A stretch of 64,000 nt of DNA, taken from positions 992,001 through 1,056,000 of the forward strand of contig NZ_CP047209.1 of assembly GCF_030408755.1 (NCBI RefSeq), written 5' to 3'. Origin of the DNA: Corynebacterium felinum (GTDB taxonomy: Bacteria; Actinomycetota; Actinomycetes; Mycobacteriales; Mycobacteriaceae). The notes beneath the pieces are model-generated. The model searched no databases. It had not been told where the DNA came from and saw only the letters and a list, made by a program, of their open reading frames with translations. Of the stretch, positions 43,686 to 52,747 are shown one piece after another (the first letter of the stretch is position 1; each line of letters begins with the position of its first letter). The position numbers were made by a program, and so were the translations under genes.

Positions 43686-43861
43686 CCCCCTCAACCACAA
43701 CACGCAGCAGACCCCACCACCGGCAGCCAACCGCAGGCACCCCACCACAAAACCCCACCACAAAAACACGGACGTACACCTTGCCATTGAAAACCACAAC
43801 CAAAGGCGAAGGTGCCCCAACCAACCCCACAAACACACCACCCCAACCCACCACCACCAAA

Positions 43862-43888
43862 CCCACCCCATGAAAAATCTGGGTTAAG
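43862..43888 (-). repeat. Right inverted repeat of the IS1380 element
   Basis: Pairs with 42022-42048 with one mismatch; its outer edge defines the element end. Confidence 0.9.
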
Positions 43889-43967
43889 TGTTTTCAGCCC
43901 TGCGCTTTCTACCATGCCTCGATTAAGCCAGCTGTAAACACACCACCTTTTTGAGGGGCGGAAGAAA

Positions 43968-44000
43968 AGCACCCTGAAGTACACGGTACTTCAGGGTGCT
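43968..44000 (-). terminator. Terminator of the GH32-like gene
   Basis: A 15-bp perfect stem AGCACCCTGAAGTAC/GTACTTCAGGGTGCT with a 3-base loop, followed on the minus strand by TTTTC. It also lies after the rebuilt end of the MFS gene (43937) on the other strand. Confidence 0.85.
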
Positions 44001-44017
44001 GAACATGGCGAGAAAAC

Positions 44018-45445
44018 TTAGCGCACCACGCCTTCGTCTTCTAATTCGTGAATCAAACGGGAAATGCGCCCGGTAGGTTCAATCACGGTAGAGCGTTCCA
44101 CTGTCACCCCATCGGTGTGTTCAATGCGGAATTCTTCGCAAATCCCATTGAAATACACGCGGCTAGCTAAGGCTACTTGCCCACCGTCGGCAAACACTTC
44201 CACAGTGGAACCATCGGCGATAACAGTCACGGCATCCGTGTCACCTTCGCCCAGGGGTGCGATAGCAACCACATCACCGTGGTGGTGGGTATTCATCGAG
44301 CGATCCAGTTCCAAACGATCCCCATAGTGGGTAATGGTGCAGGAGACCTGGCCAGTGGAATCGATGAGCTCAGCAGTCAGCGACTCGCCTTCAGGCACCT
44401 CAAAAATGCCCGTCCACATCGAGGCCTCATCAGATTCTTCAATGGCCGCTAAAATACCAGGAAATGGGGTTTGATAGAGGCGACGATTTTGCAAACTCAC
44501 ACGCCGTGGAAGCGATAAACAGTTCGCCCACCCCTCGCAACTAAACGAATGATGATGCTCAGCACGATCCATCCGGCCGACACCATTCATCAGACCAAAC
44601 AGGTAGGCCTCGTCGAAACGCGTAGCCATGTCAATCGCCGAGGAAGGGCGGTTAGTATTACGCGGACGAGTGAAATCGTGCCCATGATCAATCCGATTAA
44701 ACGGTGCAAGAACCTCAAAGGTCGTTCCTTCTAAACGTCCCACCAAATAGCCGGATACATCAATGCCCTTATGCTCAATGGTGACAATCAAAACATCATA
44801 GATTTCCCCATCGACTTCATCTTTCAGCCGCACAATTCGTGGCGCAACGAGTGGGGAATCGGTCAGCCCCGCATCACCTGTGAGCGTTAAGGGTCCGAGG
44901 AAGTTCCATTTTCGGCCATCGTCTGATTCCAACATCACTAAGGTGGGGTTGTCGGCGGAACCAGTCACCGCCAACATCAGCCAGCCTTCTTTGTTGAGGT
45001 TCGGGACTACGCACGGCGAGCGGAAACGATCAAAACCTTCACAATCGCCTACGGTTTCATCCAGTTTCTCCACATGGATATCGAGGCAGAATTCTTCCTC
45101 ACCAATGGTTTCCGTGGTGAGCGTAATTTCCGGAATATGTGCAATACGAATGCACCGGCCGTTGTCCGAAACGGAGGTGTAATACAAGGTGACATCTTCA
45201 CCGACAGCGGTGACTGATCCGGCACGTAAGGAAATCTCGTCGCCTTCGGGGGCGAGCACATCGTCACAAATTTCAAAAGAGAAGGGGTTGCCGTGAGAAA
45301 CCTGATGTGCCCACCGGCAGCCGGATTCAGCATCGGGGCGATATTGGTTAAAAAGATGCCACGAGTATCCATCAAACAGCGCTCCCGCTGGTGCGTCGAG
45401 AATCCCCTCGCTTAGGGTGACATGCAGTTCGGGCCGGTGCGTCAT
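44018..45445 (-). CDS. GH32-like (sucrase/fructosidase fold) protein lacking catalytic residues
   Basis: A 475-residue protein. The N-terminal five-blade propeller shows the GH32 frame (WHLFNQYRPD; WAHQVS; HSFSCEGW), and the C-terminal beta-sandwich has the GH32 motif ADGSTVEVFADGGQVALASRVY. The catalytic motifs seem lost: the nucleophile NDPNG reads DAPAG, the RDP triplet reads RSP (FRSPCVV) and the acid/base EC pair is not found (TDSPLVAPRIV). It may be a carbohydrate-binding pseudoenzyme. Start set at 45445 with GAGGAG ahead. It is convergent with the IS-disrupted MFS gene and lies downstream of glgA. Confidence 0.7.
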   Translation of the reverse strand: MTHRPELHVTLSEGILDAPAGALFDGYSWHLFNQYRPDAESGCRWAHQVSHGNPFSFEICDDVLAPEGDEISLRAGSVTAVGEDVTLYYTSVSDNGRCIRIAHIPEITLTTETIGEEEFCLDIHVEKLDETVGDCEGFDRFRSPCVVPNLNKEGWLMLAVTGSADNPTLVMLESDDGRKWNFLGPLTLTGDAGLTDSPLVAPRIVRLKDEVDGEIYDVLIVTIEHKGIDVSGYLVGRLEGTTFEVLAPFNRIDHGHDFTRPRNTNRPSSAIDMATRFDEAYLFGLMNGVGRMDRAEHHHSFSCEGWANCLSLPRRVSLQNRRLYQTPFPGILAAIEESDEASMWTGIFEVPEGESLTAELIDSTGQVSCTITHYGDRLELDRSMNTHHHGDVVAIAPLGEGDTDAVTVIADGSTVEVFADGGQVALASRVYFNGICEEFRIEHTDGVTVERSTVIEPTGRISRLIHELEDEGVVR

Positions 45446-45706
45446 GAAACTCCTCACAAAATTTTTTCACCTAGAGCCAGTGCCCACTGTTGCTTCACAG
45501 CCACAATCTTTGAAAAAACCGTGTCATCATCCAACTCGTGCTTCACTGGCATAAGGTCGCACAGTGGGGGTGGTGGTGTACCACACCCACAAACAACACA
45601 GGGCTGACACGAGGTTGAAGGTTGGCTGAGAAAAACTCTTGAGCACTGCCACCCTAGGGTAGTAGTATTTTCCGAATCGTGCAGAACGCCAGCAAACACC
45701 CCGCTT

Positions 45707-46873
45707 TTAGATCAAGCTGCGGTAAATATCCACAGTTTGCTCACTGATACGAGCCCACGAAAACTCATCCACCACACGATTCCGGCCCGCAAGTCCGAAG
45801 GCGTGAGCGAGCTTACGGTCGGCAACCATAGCATTGACTGCCTGGGCAAGGTCGTGCTCAAAGGTGGCGGTGTCATTCTCGTCATAGTGGACCAACGTGC
45901 CAGTGTGCCCATCAACAACAACCTCGGGGATACCGCCGACATCGGAAGCAACGACAGCAGTGCCACAGGCCATGGCTTCAAGATTCACAATGCCCAAAGG
46001 TTCGTAAATGGAAGGGCAGACAAAAGCATCCGCGGCGCTTAAGATTTCTTGAATTTTGTCCTTCCCAAGCATGTCCTGAACCCAGATGATTCCGTCACGT
46101 TCCTGTTGCAGTCGCGTGACCAAATCTGTGATCTGTGCGGCAATTTCGGGGGTATCGGGGGCACCCGCGCACAACACGAGCTGAATATCCTCATCGAAGT
46201 TGCGCGCAGCCTTAATCAAGTGTTCGACACCCTTCTGGCGGGTAATGCGTCCAACGAATGCGACGATCGGGCGTGTGGGGTCGACACCAAGTTCTGTCAG
46301 TATGGAGCCGTGTTCGAAGGTGGGGCGGGGTTGCCACAGTTCGGTGTCGATGCCGTTGAGTACAACGTGCACTTTGTCGGCGTCGATACGCGGATAGGCG
46401 GCAAGAACTGCGTCTTTCATTTTCGCCGACACCGCGATCACGGCATCCGCATATTCCATTGCATTGCGCTCTGACCAGCTCGAAATCTCGTAGCCGCCAC
46501 CGAGCTGCTCACGCTTCCACGGGCGATCCGGCTCCAAGGAGTGGGCTGTGACCACGTGCGGAATGCCGTGCAGTTCGCCTGCTAAATGCCCACCTAAACC
46601 GGTGTACCACGTGTGGGTGTGCACGATGTCTGCCCCTGCTGCGGCATGAGCCATGCGCAGCCCCGTGGAGAGGGTTTGGATAGCGGGGTTTGCTGCTTCT
46701 AGCTGCTTATCGACGCCGTGAACATACACATTCGCTTCATCCCGCGGTGCGCCCATGCAGTGTACGTCGACGTCGACGAGTTGGCGCATGTATCGTGTCA
46801 GTTCTGTGACGTGTACGCCGGCACCGCCGTAGATCTCTGGGGGGTACTCTTTGGTCATCATTGCAACTTTCAT
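45707..46873 (-). CDS. glgA: GlgA: glycogen synthase, Corynebacterium type
   Basis: A 388-residue GT4-type glycosyltransferase. [22 protein letters not shown] has the [14 protein letters not shown] substrate loop, and near the C-terminus the ExxxxE nucleotide-sugar motif is [12 protein letters not shown]. It is shorter than E. coli GlgA. It transfers glucose from ADP-glucose (made by GlgC) to an alpha-glucan, here glycogen. Start at 46873; about 100 bp separate it from the divergent glgC, so the two promoters share this short region. Confidence 0.9.
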   Translation of the reverse strand: MKVAMMTKEYPPEIYGGAGVHVTELTRYMRQLVDVDVHCMGAPRDEANVYVHGVDKQLEAANPAIQTLSTGLRMAHAAAGADIVHTHTWYTGLGGHLAGELHGIPHVVTAHSLEPDRPWKREQLGGGYEISSWSERNAMEYADAVIAVSAKMKDAVLAAYPRIDADKVHVVLNGIDTELWQPRPTFEHGSILTELGVDPTRPIVAFVGRITRQKGVEHLIKAARNFDEDIQLVLCAGAPDTPEIAAQITDLVTRLQQERDGIIWVQDMLGKDKIQEILSAADAFVCPSIYEPLGIVNLEAMACGTAVVASDVGGIPEVVVDGHTGTLVHYDENDTATFEHDLAQAVNAMVADRKLAHAFGLAGRNRVVDEFSWARISEQTVDIYRSLI

Positions 46874-46975
46874 AAACCCAAATTTAGCCCCTTGAGCTTT
46901 GTTTCGCTGGGTGTTGTGTGTCGCAATTGGGGGATTAGTGAGCGAGATTGCCAAAAGGCAGATAAATTTAGCAGT

Positions 46976-48193
46976 GTGAGGAATCAAATAAACGTTTTAG
47001 CAATTGTGCTCGCCGGCGGCGAGGGCAAGCGGCTGTTTCCTCTGACTGAGGATCGCGCTAAGCCTGCAGTGCCTTTTGGCGGCACCTACCGACTTATCGA
47101 TTTCGTGCTGTCAAATCTGGTCAACGCTGGGTACATGAAGATCTGTGTGCTCACACAGTACAAGTCTCATTCTCTTGACCGGCATATTTCGCAGGCATGG
47201 CAGTTCACGGGCCCAACCGGCCAGTATATTGCGACCGTGCCAGCGCAACAGCGTCTTGGCAAGCACTGGTATTTGGGATCAGCGGATGCGATTTTGCAAT
47301 CGTTGAACCTCATTGATGATGAAAAACCTGACTATGTGATCGTCTTCGGTGCCGATCACGTCTACCGCATGGATCCGGAACAGATGGTGGAAGAACACAT
47401 CGCCTCCGGCAAGGCGGTGTCTGTCGCGGGTATTCGGGTGCCCCGCTCCGAAGCTTCGGCTTTTGGCTGTATCCAGTCGGATGAGCACGGCAACATCACT
47501 GAGTTTTTGGAAAAGCCTCAAGATCCTCCAGGTACCCCTGACGATCCAAACATGACGTACGCGTCGATGGGCAACTACGTGTTTACCACGAAAGATCTCA
47601 TCCAGGCCCTGAAAGAAGACCAAGTCAATCCGGATTCTTCCCACGATATGGGTGGCGACATCATCCCGTATTTCGTGGCCCGCAATCAGGCGCACGTGTA
47701 CGACTTTTCCAACAACAAGGTGCCAGGCTCGACCGAACGCGACAGTGGCTACTGGCGCGACGTGGGCACGATCGATGCGTTCTATGAAGCCCACATGGAT
47801 TTGATTTCGGTGCACCCAATCTTCAACTTGTATAACCAAAAGTGGCCGATCCGCTCCACCGATTTGGGTGAATTGCCTCCTGCCAAGTTTGTTCAAGGCG
47901 GTATCGCTCAGTCGTCGATGGTTGCACAAGGCTCCATTATTTCCGCTGCTACGGTGCGTAATTCGGTGCTGTCGACGGATGTGATGGTGGAGGAAGGCGC
48001 CACAGTTGAGGGTTCTGTTCTCATGCCCGGTGTGCGCATCGGAAAGGGCGCTGTGGTGCGCCACGCTATCTTGGACAAAAATGTGGTTGTTCCCGATGGC
48101 ACGTTGATCGGTGTCGATCATGAGCGCGATGCGCAACGTTTCGCCATCAGCCCTGGTGGTGTTGTCGTCGTGGGCAAAAACACCGTGGTGTAA
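46976..48193 (+). CDS. glgC: GlgC: glucose-1-phosphate adenylyltransferase
   Basis: A 405-residue ADP-glucose pyrophosphorylase. It has [19 protein letters not shown] (about residues 12-30), the sugar-binding [10 protein letters not shown] (about 122-131), FLEKP and a C-terminal left-handed beta-helix regulatory domain ([21 protein letters not shown]). The start is GTG 46976. It makes ADP-glucose for GlgA, which is divergent. Mycobacteria and C. glutamicum keep this pair together. The gene ends in a terminator at 48208-48242. Confidence 0.94.
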   Translation: MRNQINVLAIVLAGGEGKRLFPLTEDRAKPAVPFGGTYRLIDFVLSNLVNAGYMKICVLTQYKSHSLDRHISQAWQFTGPTGQYIATVPAQQRLGKHWYLGSADAILQSLNLIDDEKPDYVIVFGADHVYRMDPEQMVEEHIASGKAVSVAGIRVPRSEASAFGCIQSDEHGNITEFLEKPQDPPGTPDDPNMTYASMGNYVFTTKDLIQALKEDQVNPDSSHDMGGDIIPYFVARNQAHVYDFSNNKVPGSTERDSGYWRDVGTIDAFYEAHMDLISVHPIFNLYNQKWPIRSTDLGELPPAKFVQGGIAQSSMVAQGSIISAATVRNSVLSTDVMVEEGATVEGSVLMPGVRIGKGAVVRHAILDKNVVVPDGTLIGVDHERDAQRFAISPGGVVVVGKNTVV

Positions 48194-48207
48194 TCTCCAC
48201 TTATTCG

Positions 48208-48242
48208 AAAACCCAAGGCCAGAGCACAGGCCTTGGGTTTTC
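48208..48242 (+). terminator. Terminator of glgC
   Basis: 12-bp stem AAACCCAAGGCC/GGCCTTGGGTTT with an eight-base loop and a T-run on the + strand. Confidence 0.85.
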
Positions 48243-48281
48243 CCTTGAGCAAGTGTCACTCATGCGATCAACGCGTGAAAA

Positions 48282-48316
48282 AGCACGGTGGTGGCTTATC
48301 CTGCCACCACCGTGCT
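48282..48316 (-). terminator. Terminator of the O-methyltransferase gene
   Basis: 14-bp stem AGCACGGTGGTGGC/GCCACCACCGTGCT with a seven-base loop; on the minus strand TTTTTC follows. Confidence 0.85.
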
Positions 48317-48325
48317 GAAAGTTCG

Positions 48326-48964
48326 CTACAGGGCTTTCGTTACAATCGTCATGCCCGCCCCCAAAGGCAAACGAGTCACATGCACACCCGAAAGAGAACG
48401 AACATACTCATCAGCTTCACGGGCTGCCTGTGTGTCACGATCCTTGCGTGTCTCATCCGCCAATGTGCCGTCGAAAAGCACATCCGGAAGCACCAACGAA
48501 CCGCCTGCAGAAAGCAGAGGCAAGGCGGCGTCGATAAACGCACGTAAATCAATCGGGGATACCTCCCCATACACAACTTGATAAGCCTCATTAGCTAGTC
48601 GACCCATCACATCAAGCGGACGCGACGGCAAAAAACGAATCCGCGAAGGGCTGAAACCGGCAGACCTAAACGTTTCCTTCGCACGTTTCTGATGCTCAGG
48701 CTCAGGATCGATGCAAGTCAAAATGCCAGTAGACGCCAAACCCTTCAATAGATACAAACCCACCACGTTCGCCGCAGGGGTCACAGCAATTGCGCCCTGT
48801 GCCTGGCATGAAGTGGCAAGAGTGGTCAGAAGTTGGCCCGTCATAAAATCGGGAACAGCAAGGCCGAATTCTGAGGCATCTTCATAAGCCTTCGCCAGCA
48901 CAGTCTCATCAGCAGTGGTGGATTCAATATAGGAGCGAAGTTCGACAGTCACAACCTTAAGCAT
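48326..48964 (-). CDS. O-methyltransferase family protein
   Basis: A 212-residue SAM-dependent methyltransferase related to family 3 O-methyltransferases: acidic loop CIDPEPEHQKRAKETF (about residues 84-99, after the Gly-Leu helix), then VVYGEVSPIDLRAF and LSAGGSLVLPDVLFDGTLAD (catalytic Asp region). The usual GxGxG is degraded (VTPAANVVGLYLL), as in the actinobacterial neighbour of sigE. Substrate unknown. It is divergent from sigE. Confidence 0.8.
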   Translation of the reverse strand: MLKVVTVELRSYIESTTADETVLAKAYEDASEFGLAVPDFMTGQLLTTLATSCQAQGAIAVTPAANVVGLYLLKGLASTGILTCIDPEPEHQKRAKETFRSAGFSPSRIRFLPSRPLDVMGRLANEAYQVVYGEVSPIDLRAFIDAALPLLSAGGSLVLPDVLFDGTLADETRKDRDTQAAREADEYVRSLSGVHVTRLPLGAGMTIVTKAL

Positions 48965-49132
48965 AGATGTCGGATGAGGGGTGATGCGGGGTTAAAACTC
49001 AAAAAGTGACAGAAGTTTCCATAGTGAAAAATGAGGTGGATGTGAAAGAAAACCATCTGTGTAGAAACACTGACAGGGAACTCACAGCTGGATTGATGGA
49101 AATAAGCAGCTCGATCGGGCACAATCAGACAC

Positions 49133-49753
49133 ATGAATACGGATTCTTTCGCCAAGGATACTGCTGCGCCAGAGCAGCTAGTAGGAACCGCGGCGTTCGA
49201 TGCTGGAGTCGGCGCTATGCCCAGCTGGGGGGAGCTAGTAGCTGAACACGCAGACAGTGTCTACCGCCTAGCATTCCGTTTAAGTGGAAATCAGCACGAT
49301 GCTGAAGATCTTACCCAAGAAACCTTCATGCGAGTCTTCCGATCTCTCGACAAATACGAACCGGGAACTTTCGAAGGATGGCTCCACCGCATCACCACAA
49401 ACCTGTTCCTCGACGTTGCACGGCACCGCGCAAAAATTCACATGGAATCGCTGCCCGAAGACTATGAGCGAGTCCCCGGTACAGATATGACACCGGAACA
49501 AGCCTACAGTGATGCGAACCTCGACCCAGCGCTCCAGGCGGCACTCGATGAACTCGCTCCCGAGTTCCGCGTCGCAGTAGTTTTGTGTGACGTTGTTGGA
49601 ATGACCTATGACGAAATCGCCGCCACCCTCGGCGTCAAAATGGGAACGGTGCGTTCCCGCATCCACCGCGGGCGCTCCCAACTGCGCGCTAATCTCGAAG
49701 CAAAAGCAGCTATCGACGCCGATGCGCAACGCCTACTGCCCAGCTACACTTAA
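49133..49753 (+). CDS. sigE: SigE: ECF sigma factor
   Basis: A 206-residue ECF sigma factor. Region 2 shows [30 protein letters not shown] in pieces: [17 protein letters not shown] (about residues 44-60) and [12 protein letters not shown]; region 4 shows [33 protein letters not shown] with the helix-turn-helix (about 155-185). In corynebacteria SigE answers cell-envelope stress. The anti-sigma gene follows about 190 bp downstream and tatB after that. Confidence 0.92.
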   Translation: MNTDSFAKDTAAPEQLVGTAAFDAGVGAMPSWGELVAEHADSVYRLAFRLSGNQHDAEDLTQETFMRVFRSLDKYEPGTFEGWLHRITTNLFLDVARHRAKIHMESLPEDYERVPGTDMTPEQAYSDANLDPALQAALDELAPEFRVAVVLCDVVGMTYDEIAATLGVKMGTVRSRIHRGRSQLRANLEAKAAIDADAQRLLPSYT

Positions 49754-49946
49754 TACCCTATGAATGCAGGCTTTCTTCTGTCATGGGGGAGGGGTGCTCG
49801 CCATGAAGACAACACATGGCGAGTTTTTTGTCTATAACGGGAACTATCTACCCCACCTACCCGTTGGAAAAGTAGATAAACGAAAAGAAAAACTGAGCAC
49901 TACTTCTGTGGTGTTGGGAACAGTGACGAGGAGGTATCGCAATCTC

Positions 49947-50339
49947 ATGCAGGAACCAACAGTGCCACCACGTCCCAAAACTCGAATCAGTATTGAAATC
50001 TCGGCCACCGTACGCAGCTTCACCACGGTCGACCACCTCAACCCCGAAGCCGTAGCAGCACTGGTGGATAACGAACTCTCCCCAGCAGCCGCCCACCGCG
50101 CCCGCATCCACCTCGTGCACTGCACGGAATGCCGCAGTGAAGTAGAAAAGCAACGCCGCGCCTCACAGCGGCTCAAAGAGGCATCTTGTTGTGAAGAAGT
50201 GAAAGTCAGCCACGAATTACTGTCGCGCCTGCACCAGATCGCCCAATCCTGTTCCGCCGATGGGCCCTGCGCAGACGACATATTCCCCAACCGCACCGAT
50301 TCCTTAATGGGAAAGCTTCGCTCACTTAAGTGGCATTAG
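49947..50339 (+). CDS. Zinc-binding anti-sigma factor for SigE (CseE/RseA type)
   Basis: A 130-residue soluble protein with the ZAS motif H-x3-C-x2-C (HLVHCTEC, about residues 54-61), preceded by EAVAALVDNELSPAAAH, the anti-sigma zinc-finger consensus. A second Cys pair (EASCCEE) follows at about residue 77. It sequesters SigE until the zinc/thiol site is oxidised or the protein degraded (family knowledge). I place the start at ATG 49947, but AGGAGG lies 12 nt away, so the start is uncertain. No membrane segment, unlike RseA of proteobacteria. Confidence 0.78.
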   Translation: MQEPTVPPRPKTRISIEISATVRSFTTVDHLNPEAVAALVDNELSPAAAHRARIHLVHCTECRSEVEKQRRASQRLKEASCCEEVKVSHELLSRLHQIAQSCSADGPCADDIFPNRTDSLMGKLRSLKWH

Positions 50340-50365
50340 CGCGCAATCAAGGTAAGGTTGTTGCT

Positions 50366-50833
50366 GTGTTTAGTTCCATTGGTTGGTCAGAGATCTTTGT
50401 CATCCTGATCTTTGCCCTCATTATCATTGGCCCCGAGCGCCTCCCCGGTGTTATCGAAGACGTTCGCGCGGCAATTTTTGCCGCCCGCCGCGCCATTAAT
50501 AATGCAAAGGCAGAGCTTAACGGAGAATTTGGAAACGAGTTCGAAGAGCTTCGAGCCCCTATTACGCAATTGGCGTCTCTCCAACGTATGGGGCCGAAGG
50601 CTGCATTCACGAAAGCGTTCTTAGACGGTGATGAAAAACTCGCCGATGCTTTTGATCCGAAGAAGATGTTCTCCAAGGATGAGCTCGACTCCGGTTTAAG
50701 CGGTCGTCCAACCCTAGGTACGCCACAAGCCTCACACACCCCTTCGGTTTCGCCGCCTCCGCAGCCTAATGTTCCACAGCCCCCACACACTGGGCCGCAG
50801 AATCGTAACTTTAGCTGGGATGATATTACCTAG
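50366..50833 (+). CDS. tatB: TatB: twin-arginine translocase subunit
   Basis: A 155-residue protein starting at GTG 50366: MFSSIGWSEIFVILIFALII with one N-terminal membrane helix (residues 6-22), the conserved GPERLPGVIED turn, an amphipathic helix (FAARRAINNAKAEL) and an acidic, Pro-rich C-terminus. TatB receives folded proteins with an RR signal. Position right after sigE and its anti-sigma factor is conserved in actinobacteria; htrA, which lies between in mycobacteria, is absent here. Terminator at 50849. Confidence 0.9.
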   Translation: MFSSIGWSEIFVILIFALIIIGPERLPGVIEDVRAAIFAARRAINNAKAELNGEFGNEFEELRAPITQLASLQRMGPKAAFTKAFLDGDEKLADAFDPKKMFSKDELDSGLSGRPTLGTPQASHTPSVSPPPQPNVPQPPHTGPQNRNFSWDDIT

Positions 50834-50848
50834 AGGCGTAAAAAATTC

Positions 50849-50902
50849 AGAGCTTTCCTTGATAACCGCGCATAATGCTGGTGAAAGGAAAGCTCTTTTT
50901 TC
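50849..50902 (+). terminator. Terminator of tatB
   Basis: 12-bp stem AGAGCTTTCCTT/AAGGAAAGCTCT, loop of 24 bases, T-run on the + strand. Confidence 0.85.
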
Positions 50903-50941
50903 TGCACTGAGTTGCGTGCAGGCAGCGCACAGCTTTTGGAG

Positions 50942-52072
50942 CTATTTCTTGGTCACGCCCAAGCCTAAGGACTTACCGGCCAAAGATTCTCGGCGAGTAA
51001 CCAACTGATCAACCACCTGGGCAATCGCTACAGCAGTGGGGGATTCTGGCTGTCCAATCACAATAGGAACACCAGAATCGCCACCTTCACGCAGCTTCGG
51101 GTCAAGTGGGATCGACCCCAAGAGCGGAAGCTTCGTGCCAGTCAGCGTCGAAATGCGCTGGGCAACAGCAAGACCACCACCGGAACCAAAGACCTCCATG
51201 ATGCTGCCATCGGGAAGCACCATGGCGCCCATATTCTCAATCACACCAGCAACCTTTTGATGTGTTTGAAGCGAAATGGTGCCTGCCCGTTCCGCAACTT
51301 CGGCCGCTGCGGCCTGCGGGGTAGTAACCACAAGTAGTTCTGCGTGAGGAAGCAGCTGCGCCACCGAGATTGCAATATCACCAGTTCCAGGTGGCAGGTC
51401 AAGAAGAAGAATGTCCAGATCGCCCCAGAAAACATCACCTAAGAACTGCTGGATAGCGCGGTGCAGCATCGGGCCACGCCACACCACTGGTGCGTTGCCT
51501 TCCACGAACTGTGCGATAGAAATCAGTTTCACCCCATGCGCGGTTGGTGGCATGATCATGTCGTCAATTGCATGGGGGCGTTCGGTGCAACCGAGCATGC
51601 CGGGAATGGAGTGGCCGTAAATATCGGCATCTAATACGCCCACTTTCAATCCACGTGCGGCAAAAGCTGCCGCGAGGTTGACGGTCATTGAGGATTTACC
51701 CACACCGCCCTTACCGGACGATACTGCGAAGACACGAGTAGTTGATCCAGGTTGGCTAAAGGGAATGACAGGCTCTGCAACTCCACCGCGAAGATTCTGG
51801 CGAAGTTCACGGCGCTGCTCATCGCTAAACACATCTGTGGTGACGGTAACCGTGCCAATCCCTGGGATGTCTTCAATAGCTGCCTTAGAGTTGTTCACAA
51901 GGGTGTTTTTCATGGGGCAGCCAGCGATGGTGAGGTAGATTTCGGCATGCACATCGTTGCCTGTGATCGCAATTGATTTCACCATGCCCAGTTCAGTCAA
52001 TGGCTTGCCAATCTCGGGGTCCTCAACCCGCGAAAGCGCCTGGCGAACTGCCTGTTCAGTAATCGTTGTCAT
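50942..52072 (-). CDS. mrp: Mrp/ApbC-type Fe-S cluster carrier ATPase
   Basis: A 376-residue P-loop protein with an N-terminal MIP18/DUF59 domain (LSRVEDPEIGKPLTELGMVK, about residues 13-32) and a ParA/MinD-like domain with deviant Walker A SSGKGGVGKSS (about 118-128), Walker B LLLDLPPGTGD and ANMGAMVLP... (VIENMGAMVLPDG). The CPxC cluster-binding pair of Mrp is not obvious near 260-280. It transfers Fe-S clusters to target proteins. It is the first of three minus-strand genes from tatB. Confidence 0.88.
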   Translation of the reverse strand: MTTITEQAVRQALSRVEDPEIGKPLTELGMVKSIAITGNDVHAEIYLTIAGCPMKNTLVNNSKAAIEDIPGIGTVTVTTDVFSDEQRRELRQNLRGGVAEPVIPFSQPGSTTRVFAVSSGKGGVGKSSMTVNLAAAFAARGLKVGVLDADIYGHSIPGMLGCTERPHAIDDMIMPPTAHGVKLISIAQFVEGNAPVVWRGPMLHRAIQQFLGDVFWGDLDILLLDLPPGTGDIAISVAQLLPHAELLVVTTPQAAAAEVAERAGTISLQTHQKVAGVIENMGAMVLPDGSIMEVFGSGGGLAVAQRISTLTGTKLPLLGSIPLDPKLREGGDSGVPIVIGQPESPTAVAIAQVVDQLVTRRESLAGKSLGLGVTKK

Positions 52073-52166
52073 AGAAAATTATGGTCTTTCGTTGAAAAAC
52101 ATTTCTGGAGCACCAGCGGTGTAAAAAGTGCTTGTGCACAAGGATAGTGGCGGTGGTTACGGTAGG

Positions 52167-52742
52167 CTAACTGCGGCGTTGGCCGCCTCGGCCTTGGATG
52201 GGGTCGTTGAGGTCTTCGTGGGCGTCGTCGGCACCTTGTTGGTGGCGGAACGCGGTACGCTCAGCAACCTCGTCGTCAAGCTTGGCTTCAATGCGTTCCA
52301 GCATCGAGTGCAGATCTTCCAGCTCGTGGCGCAGATAGTCGCGGGTGACCAGATCGCCGATGGCGATACGCAAACCAGCCAGCTCGCGGGTGATGAACTC
52401 AGTGTTTGACTTTGTTTCAAACGCGCGACGTCGATCTTCGTTCAAGGACACGCGATCGCGGTCCTCTTGGCGGTTTTGCGCTAAAAGAATTAACGGGGCG
52501 GCATAGGCTGCCTGGGTGGAAAAGGCCAAGTTGAGCAAGATGAAGGGGTAGGGGTCCCACTGCCACCAAAAAGCACCAAGATTGAGCAGTACCCAAATGA
52601 CAACGAAGACGGTCTGCCACATTAAATAACGACCTGTACCGAAGAAACGCGCGATTTTTTCTGCGTGCGCGCCCACGGTGTCGTCGTCAAGCTTGAAAAA
52701 ACTGCGTTTGCCCATCAAGCGGGGGGTATCAAGATCAGCCAC
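52167..52742 (-). CDS. DUF1003 membrane protein
   Basis: A 191-residue protein of the DUF1003 family starting at GTG 52742 (GGAGG about 12 nt upstream). Two membrane helices occur (VFVVIWVLLNLGAFW and PFILLNLAFSTQAAYAAPLI, about residues 43-85), followed by a coiled charged segment (QNRQEDRDRVSLNEDRRRAF) and a C-terminal Arg/Gln/Gly tail. Function unknown; a neighbour of mgtE-like genes in actinobacteria. It begins 6 bp after the MgtE-like gene ends, so they are probably co-transcribed. Confidence 0.85.
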   Translation of the reverse strand: MADLDTPRLMGKRSFFKLDDDTVGAHAEKIARFFGTGRYLMWQTVFVVIWVLLNLGAFWWQWDPYPFILLNLAFSTQAAYAAPLILLAQNRQEDRDRVSLNEDRRRAFETKSNTEFITRELAGLRIAIGDLVTRDYLRHELEDLHSMLERIEAKLDDEVAERTAFRHQQGADDAHEDLNDPIQGRGGQRRS

Positions 52743-52747
52743 GTGCT

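Larger units (their letters stand above)
42022..43888 (+). mobile_element. Complete IS1380-family insertion sequence (1867 bp)
   Basis: Bounded by 27-bp near-perfect inverted repeats: the left end begins CTTAACCCGGATTTTTCATG (42022) and the reverse complement of the right end begins CTTAACCCAGATTTTTCATG (43888); one mismatch. Within lies a transposase with IS1380 motifs but a frameshift. I could not see a 4-5 bp target duplication (left flank TAGC, right flank TGTT). It disrupts the 3' end of an MFS transporter gene. Confidence 0.9.

Noticed and set aside
42022..43888. Second gene inside the insertion sequence
   Set aside because: Frames at 43388-43669 overlap the transposase C-terminus out of frame; the C-terminus read through the corrected frame is the better explanation.
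43656..43984. Minus-strand Gly/Trp/Val-rich frames at the right end of the insertion sequence
   Set aside because: They read complementary C/A-rich IS end sequence and cross the element boundary, so they are not genes.
46049..46474. Plus-strand frame opposite glgA
   Set aside because: A complement of the conserved glycogen synthase gene, without a ribosome-binding site.
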